Below are positions 36,335-45,138 of a stretch of DNA of 64,000 nt, one piece after another. The DNA is from Photobacterium gaetbulicola Gung47. Its GTDB lineage: Bacteria > Pseudomonadota > Gammaproteobacteria > Enterobacterales > Vibrionaceae. The translations under genes were made by a program, and so were the position numbers. The stretch's first letter is position 1. Each line of letters opens with the position of its first letter. Below the pieces are notes generated by a model. The model saw nothing but the letters and a program-made list of their open reading frames with translations. It made no database searches and was not told the origin of the DNA. The DNA lies in assembly GCA_000940995.1 (NCBI GenBank), contig CP005974.1:1550001-1614000 (forward strand). The letters are read 5' to 3'.

Positions 36335-37120
36335 ATGCCAGCTACCATGACCCTGAAAAAAATTGTATTCGGTGCCATTTTCGGCCTAGTTGCTTTCGGT
36401 GCAACAACTGCCCATGCTTCGGTTACGACTTCTCCCGAGCACCACCTGCTTTCAACCTTGAACTACGTAGAACTTGAAGCTGAGCAGGGCGACAAAAACA
36501 TGCAGCTGTTCCTCGGACGTGCTTACCTTGAAGGCAGTAACGGCTTGCAGGCTGATCCGCTGAAAGGCATGTACTGGCTGGAAAAAGCAGCAGTAGATAT
36601 GCCAGAGGTCAAGACTCTGATTGGCGATCTGTTCAAGAAAGGTGAAGTGCTGCCACGTGATCACGAGCAGGCAGTACGCTGGTACACCGAAGCGGCCAAT
36701 GAGGGTGATGTGCCGGCAATGGTTGAACTGGGTATGTACTATGCGTCAGGCGCAACCGGTTCGGTTGACTGCGGCAATGCCATCAAGTGGTTCAACGAAG
36801 CGGCCAACGGCGGCTCCCTAGAGTCAAAGCGTAACCTTGTATGGCTGTATGCCACTTGCTCCGATGATCGTATGCGTGATGGCGAGCGTGCGCTGAAGTT
36901 GGCGAAGCAGGTGCTAAGCCGCAATGGCACCGGGGATGCGGGCGACTATGATAACCTGGCCGCCGCTTATGCTGCATGTGGTGAGTTCCGCCGTGCCGTT
37001 GAAGCTCAAGAAACGGCAATTGGCAAACTGGATGAATCAAACGGCCAGCGCTATGCAAACTTCGAGCAGCGTTTGAAGCTGTACCAGCAGAACCAGACAA
37101 TCTATAGCGCTTCCCTGTAA
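36335..37120 (+). CDS. Secreted Sel1-like repeat protein
   Basis: A 261-residue protein with a Sec signal (basic MTLKKIVFGAIFGLVAFGA, cleavage near AHA-SV). Three to four Sel1/TPR-like repeats follow, for example MQLFLGRAYLEGSNGLQADP, AVRWYTEAANEGDVPAMVEL and AIKWFNEAANGGSLESKRNL. A TPR-like helical pair closes the protein. Two Cys pairs may form disulfides. Sel1 repeats mediate protein-protein contacts; the partner is unknown. ATG 36347 (MTLKK) is an equally possible start. It is monocistronic, with terminators on both sides. Confidence 0.8.
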   Translation: MPATMTLKKIVFGAIFGLVAFGATTAHASVTTSPEHHLLSTLNYVELEAEQGDKNMQLFLGRAYLEGSNGLQADPLKGMYWLEKAAVDMPEVKTLIGDLFKKGEVLPRDHEQAVRWYTEAANEGDVPAMVELGMYYASGATGSVDCGNAIKWFNEAANGGSLESKRNLVWLYATCSDDRMRDGERALKLAKQVLSRNGTGDAGDYDNLAAAYAACGEFRRAVEAQETAIGKLDESNGQRYANFEQRLKLYQQNQTIYSASL

Positions 37121-37146
37121 TTTGCTGAAAAATTTGAAAACACTAT

Positions 37147-37172
37147 AAAAGGTGCCGATGGGCACCTTTTTT
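37147..37172 (+). terminator. Rho-independent terminator after the Sel1-repeat gene
   Basis: AAAAGGTGCC, loop GATG, then GGCACCTTTTTT. Confidence 0.93.
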
Positions 37173-37414
37173 GTTTTCAAAAAGCAGTACACCAGCCGAG
37201 CCTCCCGCTAACGACGTCATAACAACTTCCAGTCCAGTTTCAATCCTTAACTATACTTACAGGAATTAGCTCTTAAGAGTGATACCAACCTGCATAAGTA
37301 CTTGATCAACCTTTTTTCCTGCACAACCTATAGTTCAACTACTTATCAATGCTGGTATTTGGCAACTGCCTACTTGAGAGCAAAAATAACAAGATAGGTA
37401 AAAGGAAAGAAGCA
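37173..37414. other. Presumed promoter region of the tor operon
   Basis: This stretch upstream of torE contains the perfect palindrome CTCTTAAGAG (37270-37279) and an 11-base inverted repeat TAGTTCAACTA in the segment 37321-37345. Neither matches the E. coli TorR box as I remember it. No torR, torS, torT or torD is in the window, so the regulator must be elsewhere. Confidence 0.35.
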
Positions 37415-37588
37415 ATGAGCAACCCGGAACCCGTCAGTGATAAAGAGAAAGCCAAGTATGAATGGCGCTCTTTTTTGTTTATCACCATTTTCCTATTTCC
37501 CATTCTAGCCGTCGCCATCGTAGGAGGTTATGGCTTTATCGTGTGGGCGATGCAAGTGTTTTTCCTTGGGCCTCCTGGCCATGGGTAA
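37415..37588 (+). CDS. torE: TorE/NapE-family small membrane protein
   Basis: A 57-residue protein with one TM segment (about residues 20-45, FLFITIFLFPILAVAIVGGY) and the end VWAMQVFFLGPPGHG. The length, the KYEWRSF lead into the membrane and the LGPPGH end fit the TorE/NapE family found upstream of torC in Shewanella and vibrios. The start ATG 37415 has AAAGGAAAG upstream. An open frame extends to 37349 but would add a non-conserved basic segment. Role in TMAO respiration is presumed, not shown. Confidence 0.85.
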   Translation: MSNPEPVSDKEKAKYEWRSFLFITIFLFPILAVAIVGGYGFIVWAMQVFFLGPPGHG

Positions 37589-37646
37589 TTTCTATTGCCG
37601 AGATATGAACGCCAGAGTAAAGCTGCGAAGGTATAGGTAGAGCACT

Positions 37647-38831
37647 ATGATGAATGCTTTGAAAAAGCTGTGGGCGACATTTTGGCGTCCAGCAGTACAT
37701 ATTAGCTTGGGCGTATTGACGCTCGGCGGATTCCTGGCAGGGATCATTTTCTGGGGGGGCTTCAATACAGCCCTTGAAATGACCAATACTGAGAAATTCT
37801 GTATTGGTTGCCACGAGATGCGTGACAACGTCTACGAGGAACTACAGCAAACTGTCCACTGGTCAAATCACTCTGGTGTCAGGGCCACTTGCCCAGATTG
37901 CCATGTCCCCCATAATTGGACCGATAAAATTGCCCGTAAAATGCAGGCCAGCAAAGAGGTATACGGCGCAATTTTCGGAACGATCAATACCCGTGAGAAA
38001 TTTCTCGAAAAGCGGCTTGAGCTGGCTAATCACGAATGGGAACGTTTTTCTGCCAACGGGTCGCTGGAATGTAAAAACTGCCACAACTACGACAGTATGA
38101 ACTGGGACGAAATGTCGGATCTTGCCCGTACACAGATGCAGCAGGCTGCTGAGCGGGATCAGAGCTGTATGGATTGCCATAAGGGGATTGCTCATGAGCT
38201 GCCGGGCAACATGGAACTCTCGGGCGGCATGGTCCAGCAGCTGGTCCAGAAAGCGGGCAACACCTCCTTCAAGGAAGGGGAGAGCTACTTCAGTGTCCGT
38301 TACCTGCCAATGTATGAAGACGAAGCCCTGACCATTGATGGCGGTCAGCTCAACCCGGCCTCCGAGGTGAAGGTGGTGCAGGTCAAAGACAATGCGGTGC
38401 AGGTTGAGATCTCTGGTTGGCGTAAAACCAAAGGTTTTGGCCGGGTGATCAACGAGGACTTCGGCCTGAATATCCCGACGGCGGCCCTGAGCAAAGATGC
38501 TGCGCTCAGTGATACCCTGGTTGAGAAATTTGAAGAAAAAGAAGACGAATTAACAGGCTTGGGCTGGCAGCGGGTCACAGCGAAACTGTGGATGCCGAAA
38601 GAGTCACTGCTTGATGATGTGGAAGAGATCTGGGCCGAGGCAAGGCCAGCCTACAATAACAACTGCAGTATTTGCCATACCCAGCCAGCCGAAAATCACT
38701 TCGATGCGAACACTTGGCCGGGCATGTTCAACGGGATGTTGGCATTCGTCAACCTCGACCGTGATAGTGAAGCCCTGGTGCTGAAATACCTACAGAAACA
38801 CTCATCAGACTTTTCTGATGCCGGCCATTAA
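37647..38831 (+). CDS. torC: Pentahaem c-type cytochrome TorC
   Basis: TorC takes electrons from the menaquinol pool and passes them to periplasmic TorA. The 394-residue protein has one N-terminal membrane anchor (about residues 16-38). Four haem motifs lie in the NapC/NirT-like domain (CIGCH, CPDCH, CKNCH, CMDCH) and a fifth, CSICH, in the C-terminal domain near residue 346. This is the TorC/TorY architecture. Starts at 37647 and 37650 (ATGATG) are equivalent. It sits 58 bases after torE and 23 before torA in one operon. Confidence 0.94.
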   Translation: MMNALKKLWATFWRPAVHISLGVLTLGGFLAGIIFWGGFNTALEMTNTEKFCIGCHEMRDNVYEELQQTVHWSNHSGVRATCPDCHVPHNWTDKIARKMQASKEVYGAIFGTINTREKFLEKRLELANHEWERFSANGSLECKNCHNYDSMNWDEMSDLARTQMQQAAERDQSCMDCHKGIAHELPGNMELSGGMVQQLVQKAGNTSFKEGESYFSVRYLPMYEDEALTIDGGQLNPASEVKVVQVKDNAVQVEISGWRKTKGFGRVINEDFGLNIPTAALSKDAALSDTLVEKFEEKEDELTGLGWQRVTAKLWMPKESLLDDVEEIWAEARPAYNNNCSICHTQPAENHFDANTWPGMFNGMLAFVNLDRDSEALVLKYLQKHSSDFSDAGH

Positions 38832-38854
38832 AAGAAACGAAGCGAGGTAAGAAC

Positions 38855-41344
38855 ATGTCTCTGAGTCGTCGTCAATTTTTATCCGGGCTGGTTACCACGA
38901 GCGCGGTAGGGGTCATCGGTCCGAGTCTACTGACTTCTGTTGCCCGTGCTGCCGAAGAGGTGTCCTCACCGTATTCGGCTGATGGGGTTTGGAAAACCAC
39001 GGGCTCCCATTGGGGGGCATTTCGCGCCAAGATCTACAACGGTAAGGTTGTTGAGATCAAGCCACTGGAGCGTGATAAATACCCGACAGATATGATCAAT
39101 GGGATCAAGGGGATTATCTACAATCCTTCCCGAGTCCGGTATCCGATGATCCGCCTAGATTGGCTCAAGAAGCACAAGTACAGCGGGGATACCCGGGGCA
39201 ACAACCGTTTTGTCCGGGTGACTTGGGACGAAGCGCTGGATATCTTTTACAACGAGCTGGAACGGATCCAAAAGGATTATGGGCCATGGGCACTGCATGC
39301 AGGGATGACGGGCTGGCGGCAAACCGGCCAGTTCCATAGCTGTGGTAACCATATGCAACGGGCCGTTGGGATGCACGGTAACTTCATGACCAAAGTTGGG
39401 GACTATTCGACCGGTGCTGGCCAGACGATCATGCCGTACGTGCTGGGCTCGACCGAGGTCTATGCCCAGGGCACATCCTGGCCTGATATCTTGGCAAACA
39501 GCAAAACGGTGATCTTGTGGGCCAATGATCCGCTGAAGAATACCCAGGTCGGCTGGCAGTGCGAGACCCACGACTCCTACATGTATTACGAGCAGCTTAG
39601 GGACAAGGTGGCCAAGGGCGAGATCAAAGTGATCTCGGTCGATCCGGTGAAGTCGAAAAGCCAGAATTACCTGGGGTGCGATCAGCTCTACGTGAACCCG
39701 CAAACGGATGTGCCTTTTATGCTGGCCATCGCCCATACCTTGTACAAGGAAGAGCTCTACGATAAGGCCTTTATCGAAACCTATGCCCTCGGCTTTGATG
39801 AGTTTATGCCTTACGTACTGGGCGAAGCCAAGGACAAAGTCGAGAAAACCCCAGAATGGGCGGAACCTATCTGTGGCGTCAAGGCCGAGGAGATCCGTGA
39901 GTTTGCCCGTCTGTTGGCGAAGGACCGTACCCAGTTGATCTTCGGCTGGGCGGTGCAGCGCCAACAGCACGGCGAGCAGCCATACTGGATGGGGGCTGTT
40001 ATCGCGACAATGCTGGGCCAAATTGGCTTACCCGGTGGCGGTATTTCTTATTCACACCACTACAGTGGGGTGGGGATCCCACCAACCGGAGCCGCAGGCC
40101 CTGGCGGTTTCCCGCGCAATGTTGATGAGGGTAAGAAACCGAAATGGGACAATACTGATTTTAAAGGTTATAGCCGGACGATTCCGGTTGCCCGCTGGGT
40201 CGATGCGATTCTCGAGCCGGGCAAGGAAATCAACTACAACGGGTCGAAAGTGGTGTTACCTGATACCAAGATGCTGGTAGTCAGCGGCTGTAACCCCTGG
40301 CACCATCACCAGGACCGTAACCGGATGAAAACAGCTTTCCAGAAGCTGCAGACTGTGGTGACGATTGATTTTGCCTGGACCGCAACCTGCCGGTTCTCTG
40401 ATATTGTGCTGCCAGCTTGTACCCAGTTCGAGCGCAACGACATCGACCTGTACGGAGCCTATTCGGGCACCGGTGTCCTGGCGATGCACAAACTGGTTGA
40501 TCCGCTTTACCAGTCGCGAACCGACTTTGATATCTTCACCGATTTCTGCCGGCGTTTCGGCCGCAACAAGGAATATACCCGCGGTATGGATGAAATGGAG
40601 TGGGTGCGCTCGCTCTATGATGAGTGTCGTGAAGCCAACAAAGCCAATTTTGAGATGCCGGAATTCGACGAGTTCTGGGAGGTGGGCCAGGCCGGCTGGG
40701 TTGACTTTGGCGAAGGCAAGAACTTTGTCCGCCATGCCGATTTTCGCGAAGATCCTGAAATCAACCCGCTGGGCACGCCATCCGGGTTTATCGAAATCTA
40801 CAGCCGAAAAATTGCCAGTTATAACTACGAGCACTGCCAGGGGCACCCAATGTGGTTTGAAAAAGCCGAGCGCTCGCACGGTGGGCCGGGATCCGACAAG
40901 TATCCGCTCTGGTTGCAGTCGTGCCACCCTGATCAGCGGTTGCATTCACAGATGTGTGAGTCGGATGAGTACCGGGCGACCTATACCGTTCAGGATCGCG
41001 AGCCGGTCTATATCAGTCCGGAAGATGCGAAAGCCAGGGGAATTAATGACGGTGACTTGGTGAGGGTCTTCAATGATCGCGGCCAGCTATTGGCCGGGGC
41101 GGTGGTATCAGGCGATTACCCCCAGGGGGTGATCCGGATCCATGAAGGAGCCTGGTATGGCCCGCTCAACGAGAAGCTCGGGGCGATTGATACCTATGGC
41201 GACCCGAATACCCTGACCATGGATGTCGGCTCCTCCGAGTTGGCCCAGGCGACCAGTGCCAATACTGTGGTGGTGGATATCGAGAAATTCAAAGGCGAGG
41301 TACCGCCGGTAACCGCATTCGGTGGGCCGATTTATGAGTCCTGA
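38855..41344 (+). CDS. torA: Trimethylamine-N-oxide reductase TorA
   Basis: TorA is the periplasmic molybdenum enzyme that reduces TMAO to trimethylamine in anaerobic respiration. The 829-residue precursor has a Tat signal (LSRRQFLSGLVTTSAV, cleavage near ARA-AE). Molybdopterin-binding DMSO-reductase family blocks follow, with the Mo-ligand serine in VGDYSTGAGQ (Ser185). SGCNPWHHHQDRNRMK and the C-terminal IRIHEGAWYGPLNEKLG bind the two bis-MGD cofactors. No N-terminal Fe-S cysteines are present, as expected for TorA. Its chaperone TorD is not encoded in this window. Confidence 0.95.
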   Translation: MSLSRRQFLSGLVTTSAVGVIGPSLLTSVARAAEEVSSPYSADGVWKTTGSHWGAFRAKIYNGKVVEIKPLERDKYPTDMINGIKGIIYNPSRVRYPMIRLDWLKKHKYSGDTRGNNRFVRVTWDEALDIFYNELERIQKDYGPWALHAGMTGWRQTGQFHSCGNHMQRAVGMHGNFMTKVGDYSTGAGQTIMPYVLGSTEVYAQGTSWPDILANSKTVILWANDPLKNTQVGWQCETHDSYMYYEQLRDKVAKGEIKVISVDPVKSKSQNYLGCDQLYVNPQTDVPFMLAIAHTLYKEELYDKAFIETYALGFDEFMPYVLGEAKDKVEKTPEWAEPICGVKAEEIREFARLLAKDRTQLIFGWAVQRQQHGEQPYWMGAVIATMLGQIGLPGGGISYSHHYSGVGIPPTGAAGPGGFPRNVDEGKKPKWDNTDFKGYSRTIPVARWVDAILEPGKEINYNGSKVVLPDTKMLVVSGCNPWHHHQDRNRMKTAFQKLQTVVTIDFAWTATCRFSDIVLPACTQFERNDIDLYGAYSGTGVLAMHKLVDPLYQSRTDFDIFTDFCRRFGRNKEYTRGMDEMEWVRSLYDECREANKANFEMPEFDEFWEVGQAGWVDFGEGKNFVRHADFREDPEINPLGTPSGFIEIYSRKIASYNYEHCQGHPMWFEKAERSHGGPGSDKYPLWLQSCHPDQRLHSQMCESDEYRATYTVQDREPVYISPEDAKARGINDGDLVRVFNDRGQLLAGAVVSGDYPQGVIRIHEGAWYGPLNEKLGAIDTYGDPNTLTMDVGSSELAQATSANTVVVDIEKFKGEVPPVTAFGGPIYES

Positions 41345-41396
41345 CCGGCGTGGCGGTGGCTCGTTGGGTCCATAGGTTTCCGGTGGGAGTATTGTG

Positions 41397-41436
41397 ACAA
41401 CGCCTGAAGGTATACCCCGGTGCCTTCAGGCGTTGT
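41397..41436 (+). terminator. 14-bp inverted repeat after torA
   Basis: ACAACGCCTGAAGG (41397-41410) and CCTTCAGGCGTTGT (41423-41436) are perfect complements around a 12-base loop, 53 bases after the torA stop. There is no T-tract, so it may protect the mRNA 3' end or terminate with help from Rho. Confidence 0.65.
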
Positions 41437-41606
41437 CGTGTCATCCTGGTACTGTGGAACCTTTGGCTACCTTTTGCTGAGACCTTGCGACGAGGCTCTC
41501 GACTCAGTCTTCGTTTGTGATAGCTCGCGCAGCGCCAACCGGGAAATCTGCCGTATAATGACCTATTGATATATGTCCAAGTTTTAGCCGATGGTTGTAG
41601 ATAGAG

Positions 41607-42047
41607 ATGAAGCCTTACAGACCCAATGATTACAGCGTACGAGAAAGAACAGCGCCGGATTACACGGTAGGGGAGAATGCCTTCAGGGCCGCAGGCGGTG
41701 AAGAAGGCATTCGGGCTTTGGTGGAGTCCTTTTACCATCATATGGATAGCTGGCCGCAAGCAAGGACAGTACGTCAGATGCATGATGATGATCTCAGCGA
41801 GTCGATCGATAAGCTGACGACGTTTCTGGTGGGCTGGTTCGGCGGTCCTGCGCGTTATGAAGAGAAATTCGGTATGTTGAACCTGCCAGGGGCCCACCGT
41901 CATTTGGCGATAGGGGTGGCAGAGAAGGATATGTGGTTGCAATGCATGCAAAAAGCCTTGGACGATCAAGACTATGATGAGTTGTTCAAGCGCCATGTTA
42001 TGGTTCAGCTGTCATTCCCCGCAGAGATGTGCCGTAACCGTACCTGA
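41607..42047 (+). CDS. Group II truncated haemoglobin
   Basis: A 146-residue globin of the trHbO class. LVESFYHHMDSWP is the B helix, TTFLVGWFGGPARYEEKFG covers the E helix and the loop after it, and GAHRHLAIGVAEKDMW holds the proximal histidine (His97 by its 13-residue spacing to Trp110 at position G8). Such proteins bind O2, NO or CO and often protect respiratory enzymes. A -10 like TATAAT lies at 41554-41559. The gene sits between torA and lutABC and is read in the tor direction. Its stop codon is inside a tandem repeat. Confidence 0.88.
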   Translation: MKPYRPNDYSVRERTAPDYTVGENAFRAAGGEEGIRALVESFYHHMDSWPQARTVRQMHDDDLSESIDKLTTFLVGWFGGPARYEEKFGMLNLPGAHRHLAIGVAEKDMWLQCMQKALDDQDYDELFKRHVMVQLSFPAEMCRNRT

Positions 42048-42088
42048 CTACCTGACTACCTGACTACCTGACTACCTGACTACCTGAT
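42041..42088. repeat. Tandem repeat, 8-bp unit TACCTGAC, six copies
   Basis: Five exact copies of TACCTGAC and a sixth ending GAT run head to tail from 42041. The TGA stop of the haemoglobin gene is in the first unit. The length of eight means each unit shifts frame, but all copies after the first are untranslated. Confidence 0.95.
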
Positions 42089-42098
42089 TATCAGTATA

Positions 42099-42120
42099 AA
42101 GGGCGTCGCAACACGCCCTT
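42099..42120. terminator. Weak hairpin between the haemoglobin gene and lutC
   Basis: AAGGGCGT and ACGCCCTT pair around CGCAAC. Only short T-stretches follow on either strand, so termination is uncertain. It lies between two convergent genes. Confidence 0.5.
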
Positions 42121-42165
42121 CCCCCGAAGTCCTCTCAGAGCCAGCGATAACGCTGCAAATACCGG

Positions 42166-42909
42166 CTAGAGATCGTCAATGATCACGTAGGTGGCATGGA
42201 TCGGGCCATGAACACCAACCACCTTGATCAGCTCAATATCGGCAGTGGAGCTCGGCCCGGAGACAAAGTTCACACACGAAGGCAGCCGCTCTCCCTGCTG
42301 GGCTTTTCTGTGCAGCTCGGCAGTGGCCTGAGTCAAGCGGGCGACCAGTGCGCTTTTGGGCACGACAAACACCGAGGCTTCAGGCAGCAAGCTGATCGCC
42401 CGGCCTTGTGCCGGTTGGCTGTAGAGCACCATGGTCCCCGATTCGGCCAGTGCCTGCTCGGCATAGACGATCCCCACCTTTGCCCGTTCGGCGATCTCGA
42501 TATTCGGTCCATAGCCTCGCTGGGGATCCCAGACATGGACCCTATGGTCGTTCGTATCGAGCTGCTCGGGGTCAAACAGTGCCAGTAGCCGCGTATCGGC
42601 GGACACCAAAGTTTCGCTGGGGGCCCGGGAAGGGCTGGCTGCCGTTTCGTCATTACAGTAACCGGCGCAAACTTGGCGCAATGATTCGGTCAGTCCCGCC
42701 TGGGTTGTGACTAAGACCTGGGCGCCCAGAGCCTTGCGGGTATAGTCAATCAGTATCTGTTTGAGTTCGTCGCTGCTTTTTCCTGCCATGATTTCGTGGT
42801 GGCACGCATAGCGCAGCGGCGGACGCTCAACAGGTGTCGTTTGTCGCGGACGCCCCAGCTTGGCGGCGATGTTGTCGAGAAAGCGTTCGCGGTTGATGAT
42901 GTCGCTCAT
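42166..42909 (-). CDS. lutC: L-lactate utilisation protein LutC (LUD domain)
   Basis: LutC is one of three subunits of the LutABC complex that oxidises L-lactate to pyruvate. The 247-residue protein is a single LUD domain, with VGIVYAEQALAESGTMVLYS and LLPEASVFVVPKSALV as the conserved core and SGPSSTADIELIKVVGVHGP near the end. The chosen ATG 42909 has GGAG eight bases upstream; a TTG at 42915 is open but too close to it. It begins two bases after the lutB stop. The order A-B-C is as in Bacillus lutABC and E. coli ykgEFG. Confidence 0.92.
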   Translation of the reverse strand: MSDIINRERFLDNIAAKLGRPRQTTPVERPPLRYACHHEIMAGKSSDELKQILIDYTRKALGAQVLVTTQAGLTESLRQVCAGYCNDETAASPSRAPSETLVSADTRLLALFDPEQLDTNDHRVHVWDPQRGYGPNIEIAERAKVGIVYAEQALAESGTMVLYSQPAQGRAISLLPEASVFVVPKSALVARLTQATAELHRKAQQGERLPSCVNFVSGPSSTADIELIKVVGVHGPIHATYVIIDDL

Positions 42910-42911
42910 GT

Positions 42912-44336
42912 TCAAGACTCCGGGGTAGATTGTCTGTTTTTAAACCAGCTACGAAACGATGGGCCGTCAGGCTGGGGCAGATCCCTTGCTTGTGCCCACT
43001 CACCGATCGCGCCGACCTGCAGTGGTAGTTTGCCCTTGCGGATCAAGCCGCTGGCCAGGGTGGCACCGACCTTCACGGTTTTATCCCACAGCAATGGCCG
43101 CGCATTGATGATATTGAACGTTGCCACGCTCAAACGTTCTGAGAGCGGGGTCAGGCCCTGCTCGGCCATTTTTTGGCGGTGCTTGAGCAGCAGGTCAGAT
43201 AACGGGATCTTGACCGGGCAGACATCATGGCATGCCCGGCACAGGCTGCAGGCATAGGGTAGCTCCTTGAAGTCTTCATACCCGCCGAGCAGAGGCGACA
43301 GCACTGCACCAATCGGCCCGGAATAGATCGACCCGTAGGATTGCCCCCCGATATGGCGGTAGGCTGGGCAGGTGTTGACGCAAGCCGCACAGCGCACGCA
43401 GCGCAGGATATCTTTAAATTCTGAGCCTAAGATATCAGAGCGACCATTATCGACGATGACTAAATGGAACTCTTCCGGACCGTCTAGCTGGTCGTTTTCT
43501 CGCGGGCCGGTCAGCGCCGTTACGTAACCGGTTAGCGGAAGGCCGACGGCACTGCGGCAGAGCAGGCTGATCACAATATCCAGCTCTTCAAAGGTGGGCA
43601 CGATGCGCTCCATGCCCATGACCGCAATATGGGTTTTGGGCAGGCTGGTAGCGAGCCGGGCGTTCCCCTCATTGGTAACCAGGGTCACTGTGCCGGATTC
43701 GGCGACGGCAAAATTACAGCCGGTGATCCCGATGTCGGCTTGCAGGAAGTCGTGGCGAATATACTCCCGCACGTAACGGGTCAGAGCTTCAGGCTCCTCA
43801 CTGCCCTGGTAGCCGATTTTATCGCGGAAAATATCACGGATCTGGTAGCGGTTCTTATGCAGTGCCGGTACCACGATATGCGATGGGGCATCGTAGTCGT
43901 CAACTTGCAGTATGTATTCGCCGAGATCGGTCTCGACAACGTCACAGCCGTTGCGCTCAATCATCGCATTGAGGCTGATCTCCTCGGTCACCATGGATTT
44001 GGATTTAACCACTTTCTTGGCATTCTTATCCTTGATGATGGATTCGATATAGGCGGTGGCCTCTTCGGCAGTTTGGGCAAAGAACACCTTGCCGCCGTTA
44101 CGACTGACGCTTTCGCTTAATTGGTGAAGGTAGTAGTCCAGGTTTTCCAGAACATGGTTGCGGATCTCCATCCCCATTTCGCGCCACTGCTCCCAGTTAC
44201 CGAGTGTGTCAGCCGCGATTTGGCGGTTGGTAAACATCCGGGTTTGCGCATTGGCGACGGATTCACGCATGAAGGTATCTTGCATCTGGACTTCGATGCG
44301 CTGCTTAAATTGGGTGTTGCTGGTTTTCATCGACAC
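42912..44336 (-). CDS. lutB: L-lactate utilisation iron-sulfur protein LutB
   Basis: A 474-residue subunit with an N-terminal LUD domain (about 60-300; ITGCNFAVAESGTVTLVTNE) and a C-terminal bacterioferredoxin region. Two cysteine sets, CVRCAACVNTCP and CSLCRACHDVCP (about residues 313-372), bind 4Fe-4S clusters. The start is probably GTG 44336, because GGGAGG lies eight bases upstream, rather than ATG 44330. The gap to lutA is 14 bases. It should relay electrons from lactate oxidation with LutA and LutC. Confidence 0.93.
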   Translation of the reverse strand: MSMKTSNTQFKQRIEVQMQDTFMRESVANAQTRMFTNRQIAADTLGNWEQWREMGMEIRNHVLENLDYYLHQLSESVSRNGGKVFFAQTAEEATAYIESIIKDKNAKKVVKSKSMVTEEISLNAMIERNGCDVVETDLGEYILQVDDYDAPSHIVVPALHKNRYQIRDIFRDKIGYQGSEEPEALTRYVREYIRHDFLQADIGITGCNFAVAESGTVTLVTNEGNARLATSLPKTHIAVMGMERIVPTFEELDIVISLLCRSAVGLPLTGYVTALTGPRENDQLDGPEEFHLVIVDNGRSDILGSEFKDILRCVRCAACVNTCPAYRHIGGQSYGSIYSGPIGAVLSPLLGGYEDFKELPYACSLCRACHDVCPVKIPLSDLLLKHRQKMAEQGLTPLSERLSVATFNIINARPLLWDKTVKVGATLASGLIRKGKLPLQVGAIGEWAQARDLPQPDGPSFRSWFKNRQSTPES

Positions 44337-44350
44337 GGTTTGGACCTCCC

Positions 44351-45070
44351 TCAGCGGCTCATTAGTACATCGACAATGTGCATGACCTTGATGGACTTGC
44401 CCTCGCGGCTGATGCGGCCGCCGATATTGATCAGACAGCTGATATCCGCCCCGATCAGGTAGTCGGGCTCGACCGCACTAATATGGCTAACTTTTTCTTT
44501 GACCATCTCACCGGAGATTTCAGCCATCTTGACCGAAAACGTCCCGCCGAATCCGCAGCATGTTTCCTGGTGGTTGATCGGCTGTAGGATCAGGCCTTCG
44601 ACTTGTGCGAGCAACTTGAGTGGCTCCTCGCGTACATTGAGCTTGCGGATCAGGCTGCATGACGGGTGGTAGACTGCACGGCCATCCAGCTTGGCGCCAA
44701 GCTGGGTAACGCCCAATTGGTTGACGATAAACTGGGTCAGTTCAAAAAATCGGTCGGCAATCTGCTGCGCCCTCAAGGCCCACTGAGGCTCATCGGCCAG
44801 GTATTCCGGGTAGCGTTTGATGGAGGCAACGCAAGAGCCAGCAGGGGAAACAATCGGGTACTCATTCGCTTCAAAGGCCGTGATGAGATTTTTCATACCA
44901 TTCTTGCTGGCGTGGATGTAGCCAGAGTTGAGTGAAGGTTGGCCACAACAGCCTTGCTGCTCTGGGAAGATGACTTCACAGCCGAGTTGCTCCAGCAGTA
45001 ATACACTCTTTTTGGCGACGTCCGCCTTGACGGTATCGCACAGGCAGGTGGCGAATAGGTTGACCTTCAT
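44351..45070 (-). CDS. lutA: L-lactate utilisation protein LutA (CCG-domain)
   Basis: A 239-residue protein made of two CCG domains, each a cysteine-rich module of heterodisulfide-reductase type. The first has EQQGCCGQPSLNSGY and the second HQETCCGFGGTFSVK, with further Cys in ATCLCDT, PAGSCVAS and HPSCSLIRK. These ligate Fe-S centres in LutA/GlpC/HdrB-like proteins. It is first in the lutABC operon. No lactate permease or LldR/LutR gene is adjacent. An inverted repeat at 45123-45138 lies 53 bases upstream and could be an operator. Confidence 0.93.
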   Translation of the reverse strand: MKVNLFATCLCDTVKADVAKKSVLLLEQLGCEVIFPEQQGCCGQPSLNSGYIHASKNGMKNLITAFEANEYPIVSPAGSCVASIKRYPEYLADEPQWALRAQQIADRFFELTQFIVNQLGVTQLGAKLDGRAVYHPSCSLIRKLNVREEPLKLLAQVEGLILQPINHQETCCGFGGTFSVKMAEISGEMVKEKVSHISAVEPDYLIGADISCLINIGGRISREGKSIKVMHIVDVLMSR

Positions 45071-45122
45071 ACTTGCTCCAGTGCTTGGGGTGAAGTGGCT
45101 AGCAGGCTAACGCTTCACTCTT

Positions 45123-45138
45123 TGTAATTTTGTTTACA
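45123..45138. promoter_or_regulatory. Inverted repeat TGTAA-N6-TTACA upstream of lutA
   Basis: TGTAA (45123-45127) and TTACA (45134-45138) are perfect arms with a six-base spacer, 53 bases before the lutA start. The dyad geometry is that of a dimeric regulator site. It does not match an operator I know with certainty. Confidence 0.45.

Noticed and set aside
39155..40021. 288-codon minus-strand frame inside torA
   Set aside because: torA is complete and recognisable on the other strand; the antisense product has no family features and no ribosome site.
41289..41996. 235-codon minus-strand frame across the torA end and the haemoglobin gene
   Set aside because: It covers a terminator-like repeat and a clear globin on the opposite strand, and the translation is low in recognisable structure.
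42041..42088. CRISPR array
   Set aside because: Units are 8 bp, contiguous and lack spacers; this is a simple tandem repeat.
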